Below are positions 10,260-22,932 of a stretch of 64,000 nucleotides of DNA, piece by piece. A program made the position numbers and the translations under genes. Source of the DNA: Euphorbia lathyris (Eukaryota > Streptophyta > Magnoliopsida > Malpighiales > Euphorbiaceae). The DNA lies in assembly GCF_963576675.1 (NCBI RefSeq), contig NC_088911.1:138015929-138079928 (forward strand). Reading direction: 5' to 3'. Each line of letters opens with the position of its first letter. Within the stretch, counting starts at the first letter, position 1. The notes beneath the pieces were generated by a model. That model worked only from the letters and a program-made list of their open reading frames with translations, was not told the DNA's origin and did not search any database.

Positions 10260-13200
10260 ATGGACTTCTTCGTTTGGAATGTTAGAGGTGCGGCGAGCAA
10301 GGCTACCCGCATTCATGTCAATGATCTCATTAAACAGTTTAACCCTTCCTGCTTTGTCCTTCTTGAGACCAAGGTTAGTGGAGCCAAAGCAGATGAGGTG
10401 GTTAGAAAGTTTAAGAATTGGAATTGCGTCAGGTCGGAGGCTACTGGCCGGGCAGGGGGGATTTGGCTCTTTTGGAAGCCAGGTCAAGTCAATATTGATA
10501 TTGTTACTATGGATAGTCAATTCATCCATAGTAAGGTGTGTTACCCGGGTAATAAACCCTTCTTTATTACCTTCGTCTATGTTGATCCTGTTTCGACTAA
10601 CTGAAGAAGGCTGTGGGAGATCCTTCATTCTTTTAGCTCTAACATGGTGGAGGCGTGGTTGGTTGCCGGGGATTTTAATGACATTGCCCTCTTGAGTGAT
10701 CAGAGAGGAGGGGGTAATCATTATGTGAACCGGTGTCTTAATCATAAGCAAAGTATGGATATGTGCGGGCTTTCGGACCTGGGTGCTGCTGGCCACAAAT
10801 TTACCTGGAAAAGGAATAGTGTGTTTGTTAGGTTGGATAAGGTGTACGCTAATGTTGCAGCGATTTATAGGTTTTCTGAGGTCAAGGTACTTAATCTCCC
10901 TTTCCGTCACTCAGACCATTGCCCTATCCTCATTAATTTGGTCAAAGGAAATCGGCTGAAAGGTAATAGACCTTTTAGGTATCTGGTGGCTTGGGAGTCT
11001 CACCCCGAGTTTAAGGATTTCGTTAAAAGCAATTGGCATCCCCACTCTGATGTTCTCCTCGTTACTGAGGAATTCAGGAGGAATGTGGCTGTTTGGAATA
11101 AAAATACTTTTGGTCATATTATCAGGAGGAAGAACAAACTCTTGAGGAGAATGGAAGGTGTTCAGCGTTGCTTGGAGGTTCGTTTTGATCATAGCCTGAA
11201 TGGTCACCTAAGAGCTCTTCAGAACGAGTTGGAAGCTGTGCTTAGACAGGAAGAGCTTCTGTGGTTCCAGAAATCTAGGAAGGCTTGGATTCAAGACGGG
11301 GACCGGAATACCAGGTTTTTCCACCTCTCAACGATCATTAGGAGACAGCGAAATAGGATCGAGGCTATTAAAGACGCCAGTGGTGAGTGGATTTTTGAGG
11401 AGGAGGACATTCGGCGCCTTGCCCTTGATTTCTACAAGGACCTGTTCAGAGAGGAAGCTGTGGACCTAGAGAGTGCCCACTCTGGCATTTCCTTTCCTCG
11501 TTTGGGGGAGGATGCTATTAATAATGCTTTCCATCCCATTGAGCTTAAAGAGATTGATCTGGCCTTCTCCAGCATCGGTTCCACTAAGGCTCCTGGTATT
11601 GATGGTATCCCCGCTAGTTTCTATCATAAACACTGGGACACTGTTAAAGAGGGTATATACAGCTTTGTGTTAGGTGTCTTTGGTGGTTCGAACGATATCA
11701 GTTTGGTTAATAAAACCCTCCTTGTCTTGATTCCTAAGGTTGCCAAGCCTTCTTCCTTTCTCCAGATGAGACCCATCAGTCTTTGTAATGTCTTGTATAA
11801 AGCTATTACTAAGATTGTGGCTAATAGAATCCGGAAGATCCTTCCGGATATTATCAGCCAAAATCAAGGGAGCTTTGTTCCTGGAAGACAATTGATGGAT
11901 AACGTTGTTATTGCCCAGGAGGTTGTCCATTCTATGAAGATTAAGAAAGGCAAGAAAGGGATCGTGGCTCTCAAGCTGGATCTGGAGAAAGCCTATGATA
12001 GGTTGAACTGGAGCTTTCTTCTGGATAGTTTAGCCAAAGCTGGTATCCCGGAGAACTGGAGGAATTTGATTGGAAAGTGTATCTCCTCTCCTGTTTTCCA
12101 GGTTATGATCAATGGGGATATGTCGGATGAGTTCTCTCCATCCAGGGGTATTCGTCAAGGGGATCCTATGAGCCCCTTCCTTTTTGTTATTGCCATGGAA
12201 AGATTGTCTCACCTGATCCAAGAGGCGGTGAGCAAAGGGACTCTCCACCCTGTTTCCATCAACAGACATTGCCCCCCTGTTACCCATTTACTCTTTGCTG
12301 ATGATGTCATGCTTTTTGTGGAGGGTAATGAGGAACAAATTAAGGCTGTGATGGATATCCTCGACTGCTTTTGTGAGGCTTCTGGCCAGAAGATTAACAT
12401 CCATAAATCCCGTATGCTTTGTTCCAAGAATATGGATAATAGCTTGTGTAGAAGACTGAGTGAGATGTCTGGCATTCCCCTGACTCAATCGTTTGGGAAA
12501 TACCTTGGGGGCCCTCTTCATAGTGACAGGGTGTCCAAAGCCTCTTTTAAAGACATTTTGGACAAATCTAACGGTTTGTGTGCTAGCTGGAAAGCTAATT
12601 CTCTTTCCCTTGCAGGTCGCCTTACTTTAATCCAGTCTATCAACTGCGCTGCTCCAAATCACATCATGCAAGCCTGTAAGCTCCCTGAGCCGGTCCTCAA
12701 CGACCTTGATAAAATTAATCGACGTTTTCTGTGGGGAGAGTCTGGGGATGGGAGGAAGATTCACCTGGTCCCTTGGAAGGAAGCCTGCCAGCCTAAGAGC
12801 AGGGGGGGTCTTGGTATAAGGCAAGCTAAGGACAATAATAAAGTCCTGTTAATGAAGCTTCTTTGGAGAATGTGGCAATCCCCCTCCTCCCTTTAGGTTC
12901 GTCTTCTGTGCGGCAAGTATAGGAAAGATAGAATCTTTGGTGGCCCGAAGGAGAGGGTTGTCAGCTGTTCCTTCCTCTGGAAAGGGCTTAGTGCTGTTTT
13001 TGCTGAGTTCTGTACGGGGATTGGCTTGGAGGTGGGTAATGGGAGATCCATTAGTTTCTGGTATGACACCTGGATTGGTGACAAACCGTTGATTGAGGTG
13101 TGCATCGCCCCTCCGCCGAATGATCTCCTCTCCTGGAGAATTGCTGATGTGGTGGACTCGGAGGGAGACTGGATCTGGTCTAAGTTCGACTCCTTTCTTA

Positions 13201-14360
13201 GCCTGGAGACCCTCCTTAATATTAGAGGTGTAAAGATTAGTAATCAGGAGGAGGATAAGGACAGACACTGCTGGGCCTTGACTAATAATGGTTCTTATTC
13301 TTGCAAATCGGCCTATGAAGCTTTTACCCCTAATAGGGCTGATCCTCCTTTGGAAATTTGGAAGTCCATTTGGGCCCTCAAAGTCCCCTACCGCATTAGG
13401 AGTTTCCTATGGCTGGGAGTCAAAGACAGGCTCCTCACGAATGCAGATAGACACAGAAGGCACTTGGCTGTATCTGGTGCCTGTAGCAGATGCAGCGGCC
13501 ATGTGGAAACCTTGTGCCATGCTTTGAGGGATTGCCCGAATAGTAGAAAGGTTTGGGAAGGGGTCCTTCCTCACCACATCCTTCCTTCCTTTATGGGGTT
13601 CTCTGATATTGACTGGTTCTCTGAAGACGTTAATGGGAATTTGTTGGCCAGTATGGAGCACGGGGCTATTCTCTTCGCTATTATTTGTCACCAAATGTGG
13701 AAATGGAGGAATGAAGAGTTATTTGCTGAGAAGACTGTCTTTATTCCTGACCTCCGGTTTTACTTCTCGAAAAAACTCTCTGTTATTACAAAGAGTTTTG
13801 AAGGAGAGCCCCTGGTTCACCCCTTCCCGGTTAAAGAGGTCCAGTTAGTTGGTTGGAGGAAGCCCAGGGAAGGGGTTGTCAAGTTGAATACGGATAGCTC
13901 CTGCCTTAGTAATGGCAGAATTGCTGCTGGTGGAGTTCTTCGGGATGCTGGTGGCGCCTGGCTGGCTGGGTTTACCCATAACTTAGGTACGGGCTCCTCC
14001 TTTACTGCAGAGCTCTGGGGGATCTTGTCTGGCATTAAACTCGCCATTCGCATGGGTGTTAAAAGACTTTCGGTGGAGTCTGAAAATTTGGAGGCTATCA
14101 ACATGATTTCGGATAGACAGGCTGTTTGTCTTAAGAGTCAGAATCTCATTAAAGCCATCTTGAGGCTTCGTCCTGCCTTCGATTCTCTTACCTTCTCCCA
14201 TATTTATAGGGAGCAAAACCGCGTGGCGGATCGCTTGGCAGCTGCTGGGCATGGGGGGATGTTAGGTGTTTCTACCCTTTCCGTTCCTCCTTCTTTTCTG
14301 TTACCTTCTCTTCTTGAGGATAGGATTGGGGTCAGTCTTCCTAGACTGATCCCGGGTTAG
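10260..14360 (+). pseudogene. LINE ORF2: endonuclease-RT-RNase H, two stops
   Basis: About 1366 codons in one frame, interrupted by TGA at 10602-10604 and TAG at 12894-12896. An apurinic endonuclease domain comes first (LLETKVSG, GDFNDIALLSDQRGG, SDHCPIL). The reverse transcriptase follows, with FADD at about residues 679-682 and SRGIRQGDPMSPFLF. Then a zinc-binding RT-associated region (RSFLWLGVKDRLLTN) and an RNase H domain with KLNTDSSC near residue 1212. Except for the two stops the frame is continuous. TGA is explained by CGA-to-TGA. The second stop falls where a Trp or Gln codon would fit. Confidence 0.88.
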
Positions 14361-14510
14361 GTTTTTGTTTGTTTGTTTTTTTTTCTTCCCTTCTTACCAA
14401 AATATATATATATATATATATAAGAATGGGCTGGGTCGGATTTGGGTTCGGGCTTTAAAGATAAATCTTAAGTTCAATCAATCTATGCGAGGGCTTGAAC
14501 GTATCCAGAC

Positions 14511-14840
14511 CGGGTCATTTTTCAAATATATATCTCCAAGCCCAATCGATGAAAATCAGACCTAGACGGACTAGGTAGGCCAATGAGATTATAAACAAAC
14601 CTAATCGAATATGAATTAATTTAAACTATCAATACAGGATACCGTGTTTGACAAAAAAAAAATGATGATCCATACCCGACCAAGCCGGGTCATTTTTATA
14701 ATATATATCACCAAGAGCCCAATCCATGAAAGTCGGACCTAGACGGACTAGGTGGACCAATAGGATTATAGATAAGCCTACTCGAATATGAATTAATTTA
14801 GACTGTCAATAATGGATACCGTGTTTGACAAAAAAAAAAA
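14511..14840 (+). repeat. tandem duplication, about 155 bp twice
   Basis: The stretch from 'cgggtcattttt' to 'taccgtgtttgacaaaaaaaa' occurs at about 14511-14660 and again at about 14684-14840, about 173 bp apart, roughly 85-90% alike by eye. Both end in A runs, the second about 20 A. It lies just 3' of the L1 LINE. It may be a duplicated old repeat; no coding sequence is seen. Confidence 0.75.
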
Positions 14841-17800
14841 AAAAAAAAACCATACTCCAATCCAAGGGTATTTAAGTCGTAATACAATGGAGGAGTAAAA
14901 AACAAAGTGTTAAGAAGCCATCAAAAGCTTCTATCTTCTAAAAAGACCCAAGAAAAGAACAAAGACCTAGAAATAGAAATGGCAGTCAAGATGAGGTTTT
15001 TTACAAGAGATATAGTCAAACTAGTTGACCTTGAGGTTTTTACAAGAGATAGTCAAACTAGTTGACCTTTGTGAAATGAAGAAAAAAAAGGGTACCATAA
15101 AATAAATTAAAATATTTAATTAAATTAAAAATTAATTAATGTGATTTTGACACCCTTCAAAAGTCAACAATATCACATATCTCTTCCTCTTCTTATGCTG
15201 ACATTCTGTTCCTTATGGGAATTTTTATATCTACATTTAGTTTTATTATAAGTTATTTGATTAATCTAATATTAGATCCATAATCTCAATTAGTTGAATT
15301 ATATTAATTAATTAATTGTCACGGGTTAGATTTAATCAAAAATGGGATCAAATTTCCATTTATAAATGTTGTAATCTATTAGATATTGTTTATTCAGATT
15401 TTAAATGAAATTAAATTGAATTTTTTTATAGGTTGATTAGAGTAATTTTTATCTATCGAGCGACTGTTGTTTCACTCGGTATTGTCGGATCACGAAAGTC
15501 GAGTTTCGACCATGCTAGACGGGTGCTCTTGTAGTCAAACTCCCTTCTGGATTTGCACTCGATGACCCATTTCCTTTTAGTTCGAGGAAATATTTACACA
15601 CCTTTCCCGTAGAAACTATTTATCAGAAGTTGTTTTCTTGGATTGTTAGTCTTCAAAAAATGTTAGAATTCTAGCTCTTCAAGAGTGTTATAAATTAATA
15701 AATATAAAAGTTATTATTGAGTTTTAACTATCAACTTACGTTGTGTAACACGGAAATAAAAGTTGATTCCAAGATTCAAGATAGTTGTTACAAAAATCAG
15801 ATTCTTTCGAATTTCGGGAGCAAATAGTATATCATGTATGAGATGAGTCTGTTCCGCTCGCAGAATTAATCTATAGGTTATAATCCCTAATTATATATAC
15901 AATTAGAGAGTCAAAAGTTGACTTCATATACTCCATGCGCTACCCTCTCTGTCCCTCAATCTAAAACTGCCCGTCTTAATTCATGGATCATCATTCTCCT
16001 CCTCGACCACTTCGGCGTAGAAGTCTCGTGTTTGATAATATGTGATCGTGGTTCTCGTTCTTTCGTTGCAATCTTCTTAAAGGATATCTGCACTACGAGA
16101 GAAAATCATATAATCCGTTTATATTCAAATTTATCTATGTTATAATTGATTAAGACAGTGTAATGATTTAATGGACTATAAACTTTGTTCTCAAATTGTT
16201 AGGAGTTTATATTCTTTATCACGAAAAAAACTGAACCAAACTCAACTTTTTTTTGGTAGTTGAACTAAACTAAACTGAATGCTATTGAACTGAACTGAAT
16301 TTTACTGAAACTGAAATAATAATATAATCCTTTAAAAGTAGCAATAATTAAAATGAAAATCTTATAAAAATAATAATGGTTCTAATAATAATAATAATAA
16401 TAATAATAATAGAGAAAAAATAATTATAATTATAATAAGTAATGATAAATTACTGAATTGAACTGATTACTAAACTGAATGCTACTGAACTGAACTAATT
16501 GATACTGAAATTAAGTAATAAAGAACATAACTTTATTAGAGTGTTATTTGATTGATTTTTTTATTTAGAAAAATATAAAAATAAACCTTATAGTTTAGAG
16601 GATTTGCAAAAGCAATGTTTATGATTTAAAAGTTTACAAACATGATTTTATGCTTTGTAAAATTTGTAGTTAAAATATAAGTGAGTTAATTTTTCAGTTA
16701 AATAATACTTGTGCTTTAGTTAATTTACAAAGTCAAACCCTATATTTTGGATAATTACAAAGTCAGCCTTTTTAATTCCTCGCCTTTAAAGTAAATAGTT
16801 ATGATAACAAATTTTAACAAAATGACTGAGTTTATAAACCATACAAAGTACATAACTTATGTTTACAAACTTTTAAACAACGAGTTACAATTCAGTCAAA
16901 CTGCCAAACTTATCTTTATACCTTTCTCTAATTATTATTTTTAACATTTTGTTACAAATTCAGTAGTTACAATTTTGTTTCGGTAGGAACACCCTAATGA
17001 ATGGAATAATCGACCTTTTTTTGTGGAAAATTTGAATTTTTTTTTTTTTGTATATACTCTCTATTATTCTGTCGTTTATGTTTTTTTTAGCAAGAACGGA
17101 AATGGTTTATCTTAGCCGTAGATCAATAAATCTATATCGTTGCAACAAAAAAGAACTCAAATCCGAATGTTCATAATGGTTTAAAGGATGAAGTTTTGAT
17201 TGCAGATATCTTTTTACATATGTTGTTTATGCCTTTCATTGGTTTTTTTTGCTCTTTGTAATCATTTTCATCCTTTCGTGGATATTGTATTGGTTTTCGC
17301 TTTTTTGATCTAATGAAATTACAAGTATTTTTCTAAAATAAAATAAAAATAATTATAGAGTAAAATTAAATTTCTCCGCAAAGTTAAGGGTATTTCAGAC
17401 ATTTCCAAAAAATCAAAACCGAGAGCAGATAGAATTGACTGCAGTAGATAATAAGAAAAGAAAAGCATAAAGGAATCAGAAAAATAAATCAGTATATAGA
17501 GACGTACACGCAAAACGAGGCAGATCGTTTGTCGTTTAATCCACTGCCACTGCGATTTTAAAGCCGTTTTGTCATTTTCTAATATTCTACGCGTTTTAAC
17601 GATTCGTTTTAATAATAACGAAAAATGTTGACTTTGACTCCCCCATGTGCCCTTCTCTCTTTACTATTAATTCATATATTTCCAAATTTAATAAAATTAA
17701 CTTTTTAGGGACTCAAAAATATTCATACTAATTTTATATTATATAGTTTTTATTTATTTATATGTTTGAGTAATTTAGAATTGCCGCAATTAGCGCTGAG

Positions 17801-18021
17801 TGTTTTCATTTGTATAACTGAACTGAATGAGTCAAAGGGTTTGAGTTTATTTAATTTTCCTACTCACTTATCAACCATTTTATTTAATTAATTCTTTATT
17901 TTTCACTTTCAATTATAATTTTCTGTAAATAAATAAATAAGTTAGAGTTATTGCTTAAATTTCATCAATTTTAATTTTTTGCAAAATAATTTTATTATCT
18001 TCGACATTAATCTTAAGTTGA
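14841..18021. other. AT-rich spacer, no gene recognised
   Basis: About 3.2 kb without a convincing frame. It contains an imperfect 38-40-bp direct duplication at about 14992-15070 (gaggtttttacaagagatag), a stretch at 15440-15620 of more even base composition that I could not assign, diverged 'actgaactgaa' repeats at 16250-16510, and a trinucleotide microsatellite. Possible worn LTR or MITE debris. Confidence 0.45.
16383..16412 (+). repeat. (TAA)n microsatellite
   Basis: About ten uninterrupted TAA units. Confidence 0.9.
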
Positions 18022-18066
18022 TTGTTTTAAGGATAAGGTAAAAAAAGTAAAATAAAAATATTCTTA

Positions 18067-19075
18067 GGGTGCGTTTGGTACGCTGTAATGCAATGTAATG
18101 TAATCAAGGTTGTAATGTAATGGAATGGAATAACCATTACATTACCATGTTTGGTTAGTAAAATTTTATAATTGATGTAATGTAATTACCATTACATTAT
18201 CATTAGGGGTGTGCATCGGTGCAAAACCGAACCGAACCGAACCGAAAAAACCGAATACCAAAATGATCAAAATAATTCATACCGACACCGAACCGAGTAA
18301 TAGGTAAAACCGAATTAAAACCGAATCAAAATATGCGGTTCGGTTCGGTTTAAACCGAACAAACCGAATTAAGTTAAAAATAACAAATAAAAATCACTAT
18401 ATTTTCTCATTAAATTTACCTCAACAACAATAAAAATTGAAATATTTCCAAAATATATCTATATTGGGTTATTATCTCAACAATAATAAAAAAAAATTAA
18501 ACTTGTATAATCAAATATATGTGTATAGATATATATAAAAATGTAAAATATGTGTAATTCGGTGCGGTTCAGTTTTTTTTACATTTTCTGTCAAACCTAA
18601 ACGAACCGAATCGAATATCGAAATAAACTTAAAATTAAAATCAATGCCGAACCGAATTGTTAAAAAAACCGAACCGAAAAACTGAATTCACTCAGTTCGG
18701 TATGCGGTTTAAACCGAACCGATGCACACCCCTAATTATCATGTTTGTTTTGCTATGTATAATCATAAATTTCTATTTACTCTTATAAATATATATAACA
18801 ATAGTAATAATAAAAAATTAATAATAATGTGATGTAAAAAATGGAGGAAATGAAAATGTTAGATTGAAGGAATTAGGAATACATATTGGAATGTAATGGG
18901 AATTCCTATTGATTTCTTTGGTAATCCTCATTACAAAACTTATTGAAGAAAATTAAAGTCATGGAATTCCCATTATATTCCAATAAAATTATAGAGTGCA
19001 TCCAAACATAGTAATTGACTTTTGATGTAATGGGCATTCCATTACGAAGTCCATTACGTCTTACCAAACGTACCC
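18067..19075. mobile_element. Harbinger/Tourist-like MITE, TTA duplication
   Basis: The left end GGGTGCGTTTGGTACGCTGT and the reverse complement of the right end, GGGTACGTTTGGTAAGACG, form terminal inverted repeats that continue into TAATG-rich sequence. TTA flanks both sides (18064-18066, 19076-19078), the usual PIF/Harbinger target duplication. Without the hAT insertion inside it the element is about 470 bp and has no coding capacity. Confidence 0.82.
18204..18734. mobile_element. hAT-like element, 8-bp TSD
   Basis: 531 bp with inverted ends TAGGGGTGTGCATCGGT / ACCGATGCACACCCCTA and an exact 8-bp direct repeat ATTATCAT at 18196-18203 and 18735-18742. The interior is rich in 'accgaaccgaa' repeats on both arms. 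An 8-bp duplication with TA-GGGG ends is typical of hAT elements. Noncoding, so non-autonomous. Confidence 0.88.
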
Positions 19076-19522
19076 TTAACGTTTATAGCCAGGAGAAATT
19101 TTACTCTCTAAGGTCTAAAACAATGCAATTTTATCCGTAAAGTTGGTAGCTAAGAGCAATTTCACCCATAACGTTCGTAAGTTGAGTCAATTTCCGATAT
19201 TATTATAAAACTCATATATTTTATTCCTTATTATGCACCAATTGCATATCAGTTGGTTCTAAAAAAAAATTTCATGTTTTTTTATGATTTAATAATAGAA
19301 TTAAAGATTAATATTTATAAATTTGGCGAAATATTTGAATTTTTTTTTATCAAACTCGTACAAAATACAATATATTTTTTTTTTCATATCTCAACATATG
19401 TTTGTAACTCCGCCTGTGAGGGTCACTTGGTGGCCTTTACAGCCGGTCCCAAGCCCGGACAAAGGAGGAGGGTTGCGGTAGGTTTGTGGCGGCCAGCGTA
19501 AAACTTAGCCACATCTTATGAC

Positions 19523-22500
19523 ATGAACCATAATATAAATACCGTTGGGGCGTTCCCTACTCAGCGACGCGCTGCACTTCCTAGACCCGGGTGTAGTGAT
19601 AAATGTGCAAGGGTTGCTAGGTCGTCGCCCCGAAGCGGCGCGCCACCCCAGGACCCGGGGGTGGTGTCAAATATGCAAGGGTTGCGGGTAAATAAGCTAG
19701 TCCACGGTAATGGTAGGGGTAGGGGTAAGGGTAGTAGGTTACGCTTTGGGACATGGAACATAGGTTCTTTGACAGGAAGATTAGCTGAAATTGTAGATGT
19801 TATGAAGAGGAGGAGAATAAATATATTATGCCTACAAGAAACCAAGTGGGTTGGAGCCAAGGCTAGAGAGATAGCTCCTTGGGGTTATAAGCTTTGGTAC
19901 TCAGGAAAGGATAAGGGTAGAAATGGAGTAGGTATTCTTATTGATAGGGAGTATATTGATGAGGTAGTAGCGGTGTCTAGGAAGAGCGATAGAATTATGA
20001 GTGTTAAGCTAGTGATAGGGGATGAGGTTGTGAATGTCATTAGTGCATATGCGCCACAAATAGGATTAGATGTGTCTATAAGACAAGCTTTTTGGGATGA
20101 CTTAGAGGAAGTGGTGCAACAGGTTCCTAGGGATGAAAAAATGGTACTAGGGGGTGATCTCAATGGACACGTGGGTTCTAGGCGAGATGGGTTTGAGAGT
20201 GTTCATGGAGGGTATGGTTTTGGAGATAAGAATGAAGCAGGAAATGATATTTTGGAATTCGCATCAGCCTATGACTTGAGTATCATGAACACATGGTTTA
20301 TGAAGAGAACATCCCACTTAGTGACTTATCGGAGTGGCGGTAATGCGAGCCAAATTGACTTCTTCTTAGTAAGGAGTGCTTGGAGAAAGAGTTATATTGA
20401 TTGTAAGGTGATCCCTGGTGAGAGTACGACAACCCAACATAGAGTAGTGGTGCTAGATTTTCGAAGTAGGAAATGTATAAGAAAACAAACACCTCAAGTA
20501 GAGACTAAGATTAAGTGGTGGAAATTGCAAGGGGAGAATCAACAAAAATTTGTGGATGAGATGACCAAAAAAGATATTTGGACTTGCAATATGGATTCAG
20601 ATATAGATTCAATATGGAATAAGATGGAGCATAGTATAAGGGAAGTAGCGAAGGAAGTTCTAGGGGAATCTAAAGGTAGCATGCCACCGGGTAAGGACAC
20701 ATCTTGGTGGACAGAAGAAGTACGACAAGCAGTAAAGAGTAAGAGAGAATCCTATAAACTATTGGGGAAATGTAGGAGTGACGAGAACTACGAAAAATAC
20801 AAAGAGGCTAAAAGGGAAGTAAAGAAGGTCATACGAGATGCTAGAGCAAAGGTGAATCGGGATCTGTATACAAGATTGGATACGAAAGAAGGGGAAAGAG
20901 ACATATATAGAATTGCTCGGATGAGAGATAGGAAGACGCGAGATCTCGGAAAAGTTAAATGTGTGAAGGATGTGGACCAGAAAGTCCTAGTTGGAGATAA
21001 GGATATCAAGGAACGATGGAGGTCCTATTTTGATGACTTATTTAATGGAGATCGCCAACAAGATGTTGGAGATATAAGTATCCATCACGATATGATAAAT
21101 CATGAATGCCTGCGGAGAATTCAAAAGGGTGAAGTCAAAATGGCATTAAGTAAGATGAAGTTGAAGAAAGCAGTAGGACCTGATGGCATCCCTATTGAGA
21201 TTTGGAGATGTTTGGGAGAAAGAGGAATCGAATGGTTGACGACGTTCTTCAACAAAATTTGGAGAAACAATAAGATGCCATCAGAATGGAGGAAAAGTAC
21301 CTTAATCCCTTTGTATAAGAACAAAGGCGATGTCCAAGATTGTGCCAACTATCGGGGAATCAAATTAATGAGTCACACTATGAAACTTTGGGAGCGAGTG
21401 ATTGAACAAAGGCTAAGGAGGACGGTGAAGATCTCGGAAAACCAGTTTGGCTTTATGCCGGGAAGATCAACTATGGAAGCCATCCATCTAATGAGACAAT
21501 TAATGGAGCACTATCGAAATAAGAAGAAAGACTTGCATATGGTTTTCATTGACTTGGAGAAAGCATATGATAAGGTACCAAGGGAAGTACTTTGGTGGGC
21601 CTTGATAAGGAAAGGCATTTCGCGGAAATATATTGACATCATAAAGGACATGTATGAGGGAGTATGCACGAGTGTACGTACTAGTGTTGGGAAAACTGAA
21701 GAGTTTCCTATTACGATTGGAGTGCATCAAGGTTCCGCACTAAGCCCATTTCTTTTTGCCATCGTTATGGATGAACTAACAAGTTCACTTCAAGATGGTA
21801 TACCATGGTGCATGCTGTTTGCAGATGATATTGTGTTGGTTGATGAGACGAAAGAAGGAGTGGAGATGAAGTTGGAACTATGGAGGCAAACTCTAGAATC
21901 TAGAGGCTTTAAGTTGAGTCGAAGTAAGATAGAATATTTGGAGTGTAAGTTTAGCGGCCGTAGGAGTAGGGAGGCAGGGACAATCACCCTAGATGGGAGA
22001 GTTGTTCAGGCCTCGGATTGCTTCCGGTATTTAGGATCTATTATCCAAACGGATGGAGAAGTAGATGGAGATGTTGCCCATAGGATTAAAGCTGGTTGGT
22101 CGAAGTGGAAGAGTGCTACGGGTTTCCTTTGTGATCCCGGCATGCCTAATAGATTGAAGGGAAAATTCTACCGGACGGCAATTAGACCAGCATTGTTATA
22201 TGGTACGGAGTGTTGGGCAGTGAAACACTGCCACATCCATAAGATGTCGGTGGCGGAGATGCGTATGTTGAGATGGATGTGTGGTCACACGAGAAAGGAC
22301 CGGGTGCGTAATGAAATAATTAGGACAAAAGTAGGGGTTACATCTATTGAGAATAAAATGAGAGAAAACCGACTAAGGTGGTTTGGCCATGTGAGACGTA
22401 GAGCGCTTGATGCGCCGGTTAGGAGAACCGAAGAGTGGCAAAGGGATGTAGTGGTGAGGGGTAGGGGAAGACCTAAGCAAACTTGGAGGAGGGTGATCGA

Positions 22501-22591
22501 GAGTGATATGAGTTTATTGGGAATTGAGGAAAATATGGTAGTGGATAGGACGGAGTGGAGGGAGCGAATCTGTGTCGCTGACACGACTTGA
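19523..22591 (+). CDS. RTE LINE endonuclease-reverse transcriptase
   Basis: An uninterrupted 1022-codon frame. An apurinic/apyrimidinic-type endonuclease fills roughly residues 74-310: [17 protein letters not shown] with Glu near 106, [13 protein letters not shown] at 276-279 and a His at about 306 (TQHRVVV). It would nick target DNA. The reverse transcriptase spans roughly 540-830, with [36 protein letters not shown] and the catalytic FADD at 766-769. The C-terminal part has WFGHVRRR and [10 protein letters not shown], usual in this clade. There is no RNase H, as expected for RTE. All catalytic motifs I can check are present, so the enzyme could be active. Confidence 0.93.
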   Translation: MNHNINTVGAFPTQRRAALPRPGCSDKCARVARSSPRSGAPPQDPGVVSNMQGLRVNKLVHGNGRGRGKGSRLRFGTWNIGSLTGRLAEIVDVMKRRRINILCLQETKWVGAKAREIAPWGYKLWYSGKDKGRNGVGILIDREYIDEVVAVSRKSDRIMSVKLVIGDEVVNVISAYAPQIGLDVSIRQAFWDDLEEVVQQVPRDEKMVLGGDLNGHVGSRRDGFESVHGGYGFGDKNEAGNDILEFASAYDLSIMNTWFMKRTSHLVTYRSGGNASQIDFFLVRSAWRKSYIDCKVIPGESTTTQHRVVVLDFRSRKCIRKQTPQVETKIKWWKLQGENQQKFVDEMTKKDIWTCNMDSDIDSIWNKMEHSIREVAKEVLGESKGSMPPGKDTSWWTEEVRQAVKSKRESYKLLGKCRSDENYEKYKEAKREVKKVIRDARAKVNRDLYTRLDTKEGERDIYRIARMRDRKTRDLGKVKCVKDVDQKVLVGDKDIKERWRSYFDDLFNGDRQQDVGDISIHHDMINHECLRRIQKGEVKMALSKMKLKKAVGPDGIPIEIWRCLGERGIEWLTTFFNKIWRNNKMPSEWRKSTLIPLYKNKGDVQDCANYRGIKLMSHTMKLWERVIEQRLRRTVKISENQFGFMPGRSTMEAIHLMRQLMEHYRNKKKDLHMVFIDLEKAYDKVPREVLWWALIRKGISRKYIDIIKDMYEGVCTSVRTSVGKTEEFPITIGVHQGSALSPFLFAIVMDELTSSLQDGIPWCMLFADDIVLVDETKEGVEMKLELWRQTLESRGFKLSRSKIEYLECKFSGRRSREAGTITLDGRVVQASDCFRYLGSIIQTDGEVDGDVAHRIKAGWSKWKSATGFLCDPGMPNRLKGKFYRTAIRPALLYGTECWAVKHCHIHKMSVAEMRMLRWMCGHTRKDRVRNEIIRTKVGVTSIENKMRENRLRWFGHVRRRALDAPVRRTEEWQRDVVVRGRGRPKQTWRRVIESDMSLLGIEENMVVDRTEWRERICVADTT

Positions 22592-22653
22592 TTTTCACGG
22601 TTTTATATGATGGTTCATGTTAGCCGACCCCGAATCATTTCGGGACTAAGGCT

Positions 22654-22673
22654 TTGTTGTTGTTGTTGTTGTT
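22654..22673 (+). repeat. (TTG)n tail of the RTE LINE
   Basis: Short TTG run at the 3' end of the element, immediately before the right copy of the target duplication. Confidence 0.85.
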
Positions 22674-22932
22674 TATCTCAACATATGTTTGTGATTTGTT
22701 ATTATTGAGTAACAAAATGACGTACATGTGAAGTGTAGATGACAAAATTCATGACTAAGAAGATAGTTTGATGAATTATTTCTCAAATTGATCCAATTTG
22801 TCAACGTTAGGGACAAAATTGCTATTGACTACCAATTTTAGGGGTAAAACTGCTCCATTTTAGACGTTAGAAGTAAAATTTCTCAGGACCCAAAACATTA
22901 GGGATATTTTTGCACCTTAACCCTTGTTTTAA

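Larger units (their letters stand above)
8909..14401 (+). mobile_element. L1-type LINE, nearly full length
   Basis: A two-ORF plant L1 element: a gag-like ORF1 with a zinc knuckle, then ORF2 with endonuclease, RT and RNase H. The ORF1 frame is open upstream of its first ATG to the insertion edge (DSGDFLSDSDSEDGEPDN), so a small 5' part of the element is missing. The 3' end is a short A/AT tail near 14401. I could not identify a clean target duplication. ORF2 has just two stops, so this is a fairly young but inactive copy. Confidence 0.85.
19406..22673 (+). mobile_element. full-length RTE-clade LINE, 19-bp TSD
   Basis: 3268 bp flanked by an exact 19-bp direct repeat, tatctcaacatatgtttgt, at 19387-19405 and 22674-22692. 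The 3' end is a (TTG)n tail, and the short 3' region 'gaccccgaatcatttcggg' before it is typical of plant RTE elements. The 5' region before the ORF is 117 bp. The size matches known plant RTE elements of about 3.3 kb. The intact frame and perfect duplication indicate a recent insertion. Confidence 0.93.
18031..22923. mobile_element. MULE-type MITE copy B, host of nested insertions
   Basis: Ends GGATAAGGT (left) and GCACCTTAACCC (right), flanked by the 9-bp direct repeat TTGTTTTAA at 18022-18030 and 22924-22932. Its own sequence (18031-18066, 19076-19405, 22674-22923) aligns with copy A in inverted orientation. It is interrupted by a Harbinger-like element and by an RTE LINE, each with its own target duplication. 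Removing both leaves about 620 bp, close to copy A. Confidence 0.85.

Noticed and set aside
15918..16145. 75-codon frame in spacer
   Set aside because: No motif, no neighbouring exon and no codon-use signal that stands out in AT-rich sequence.
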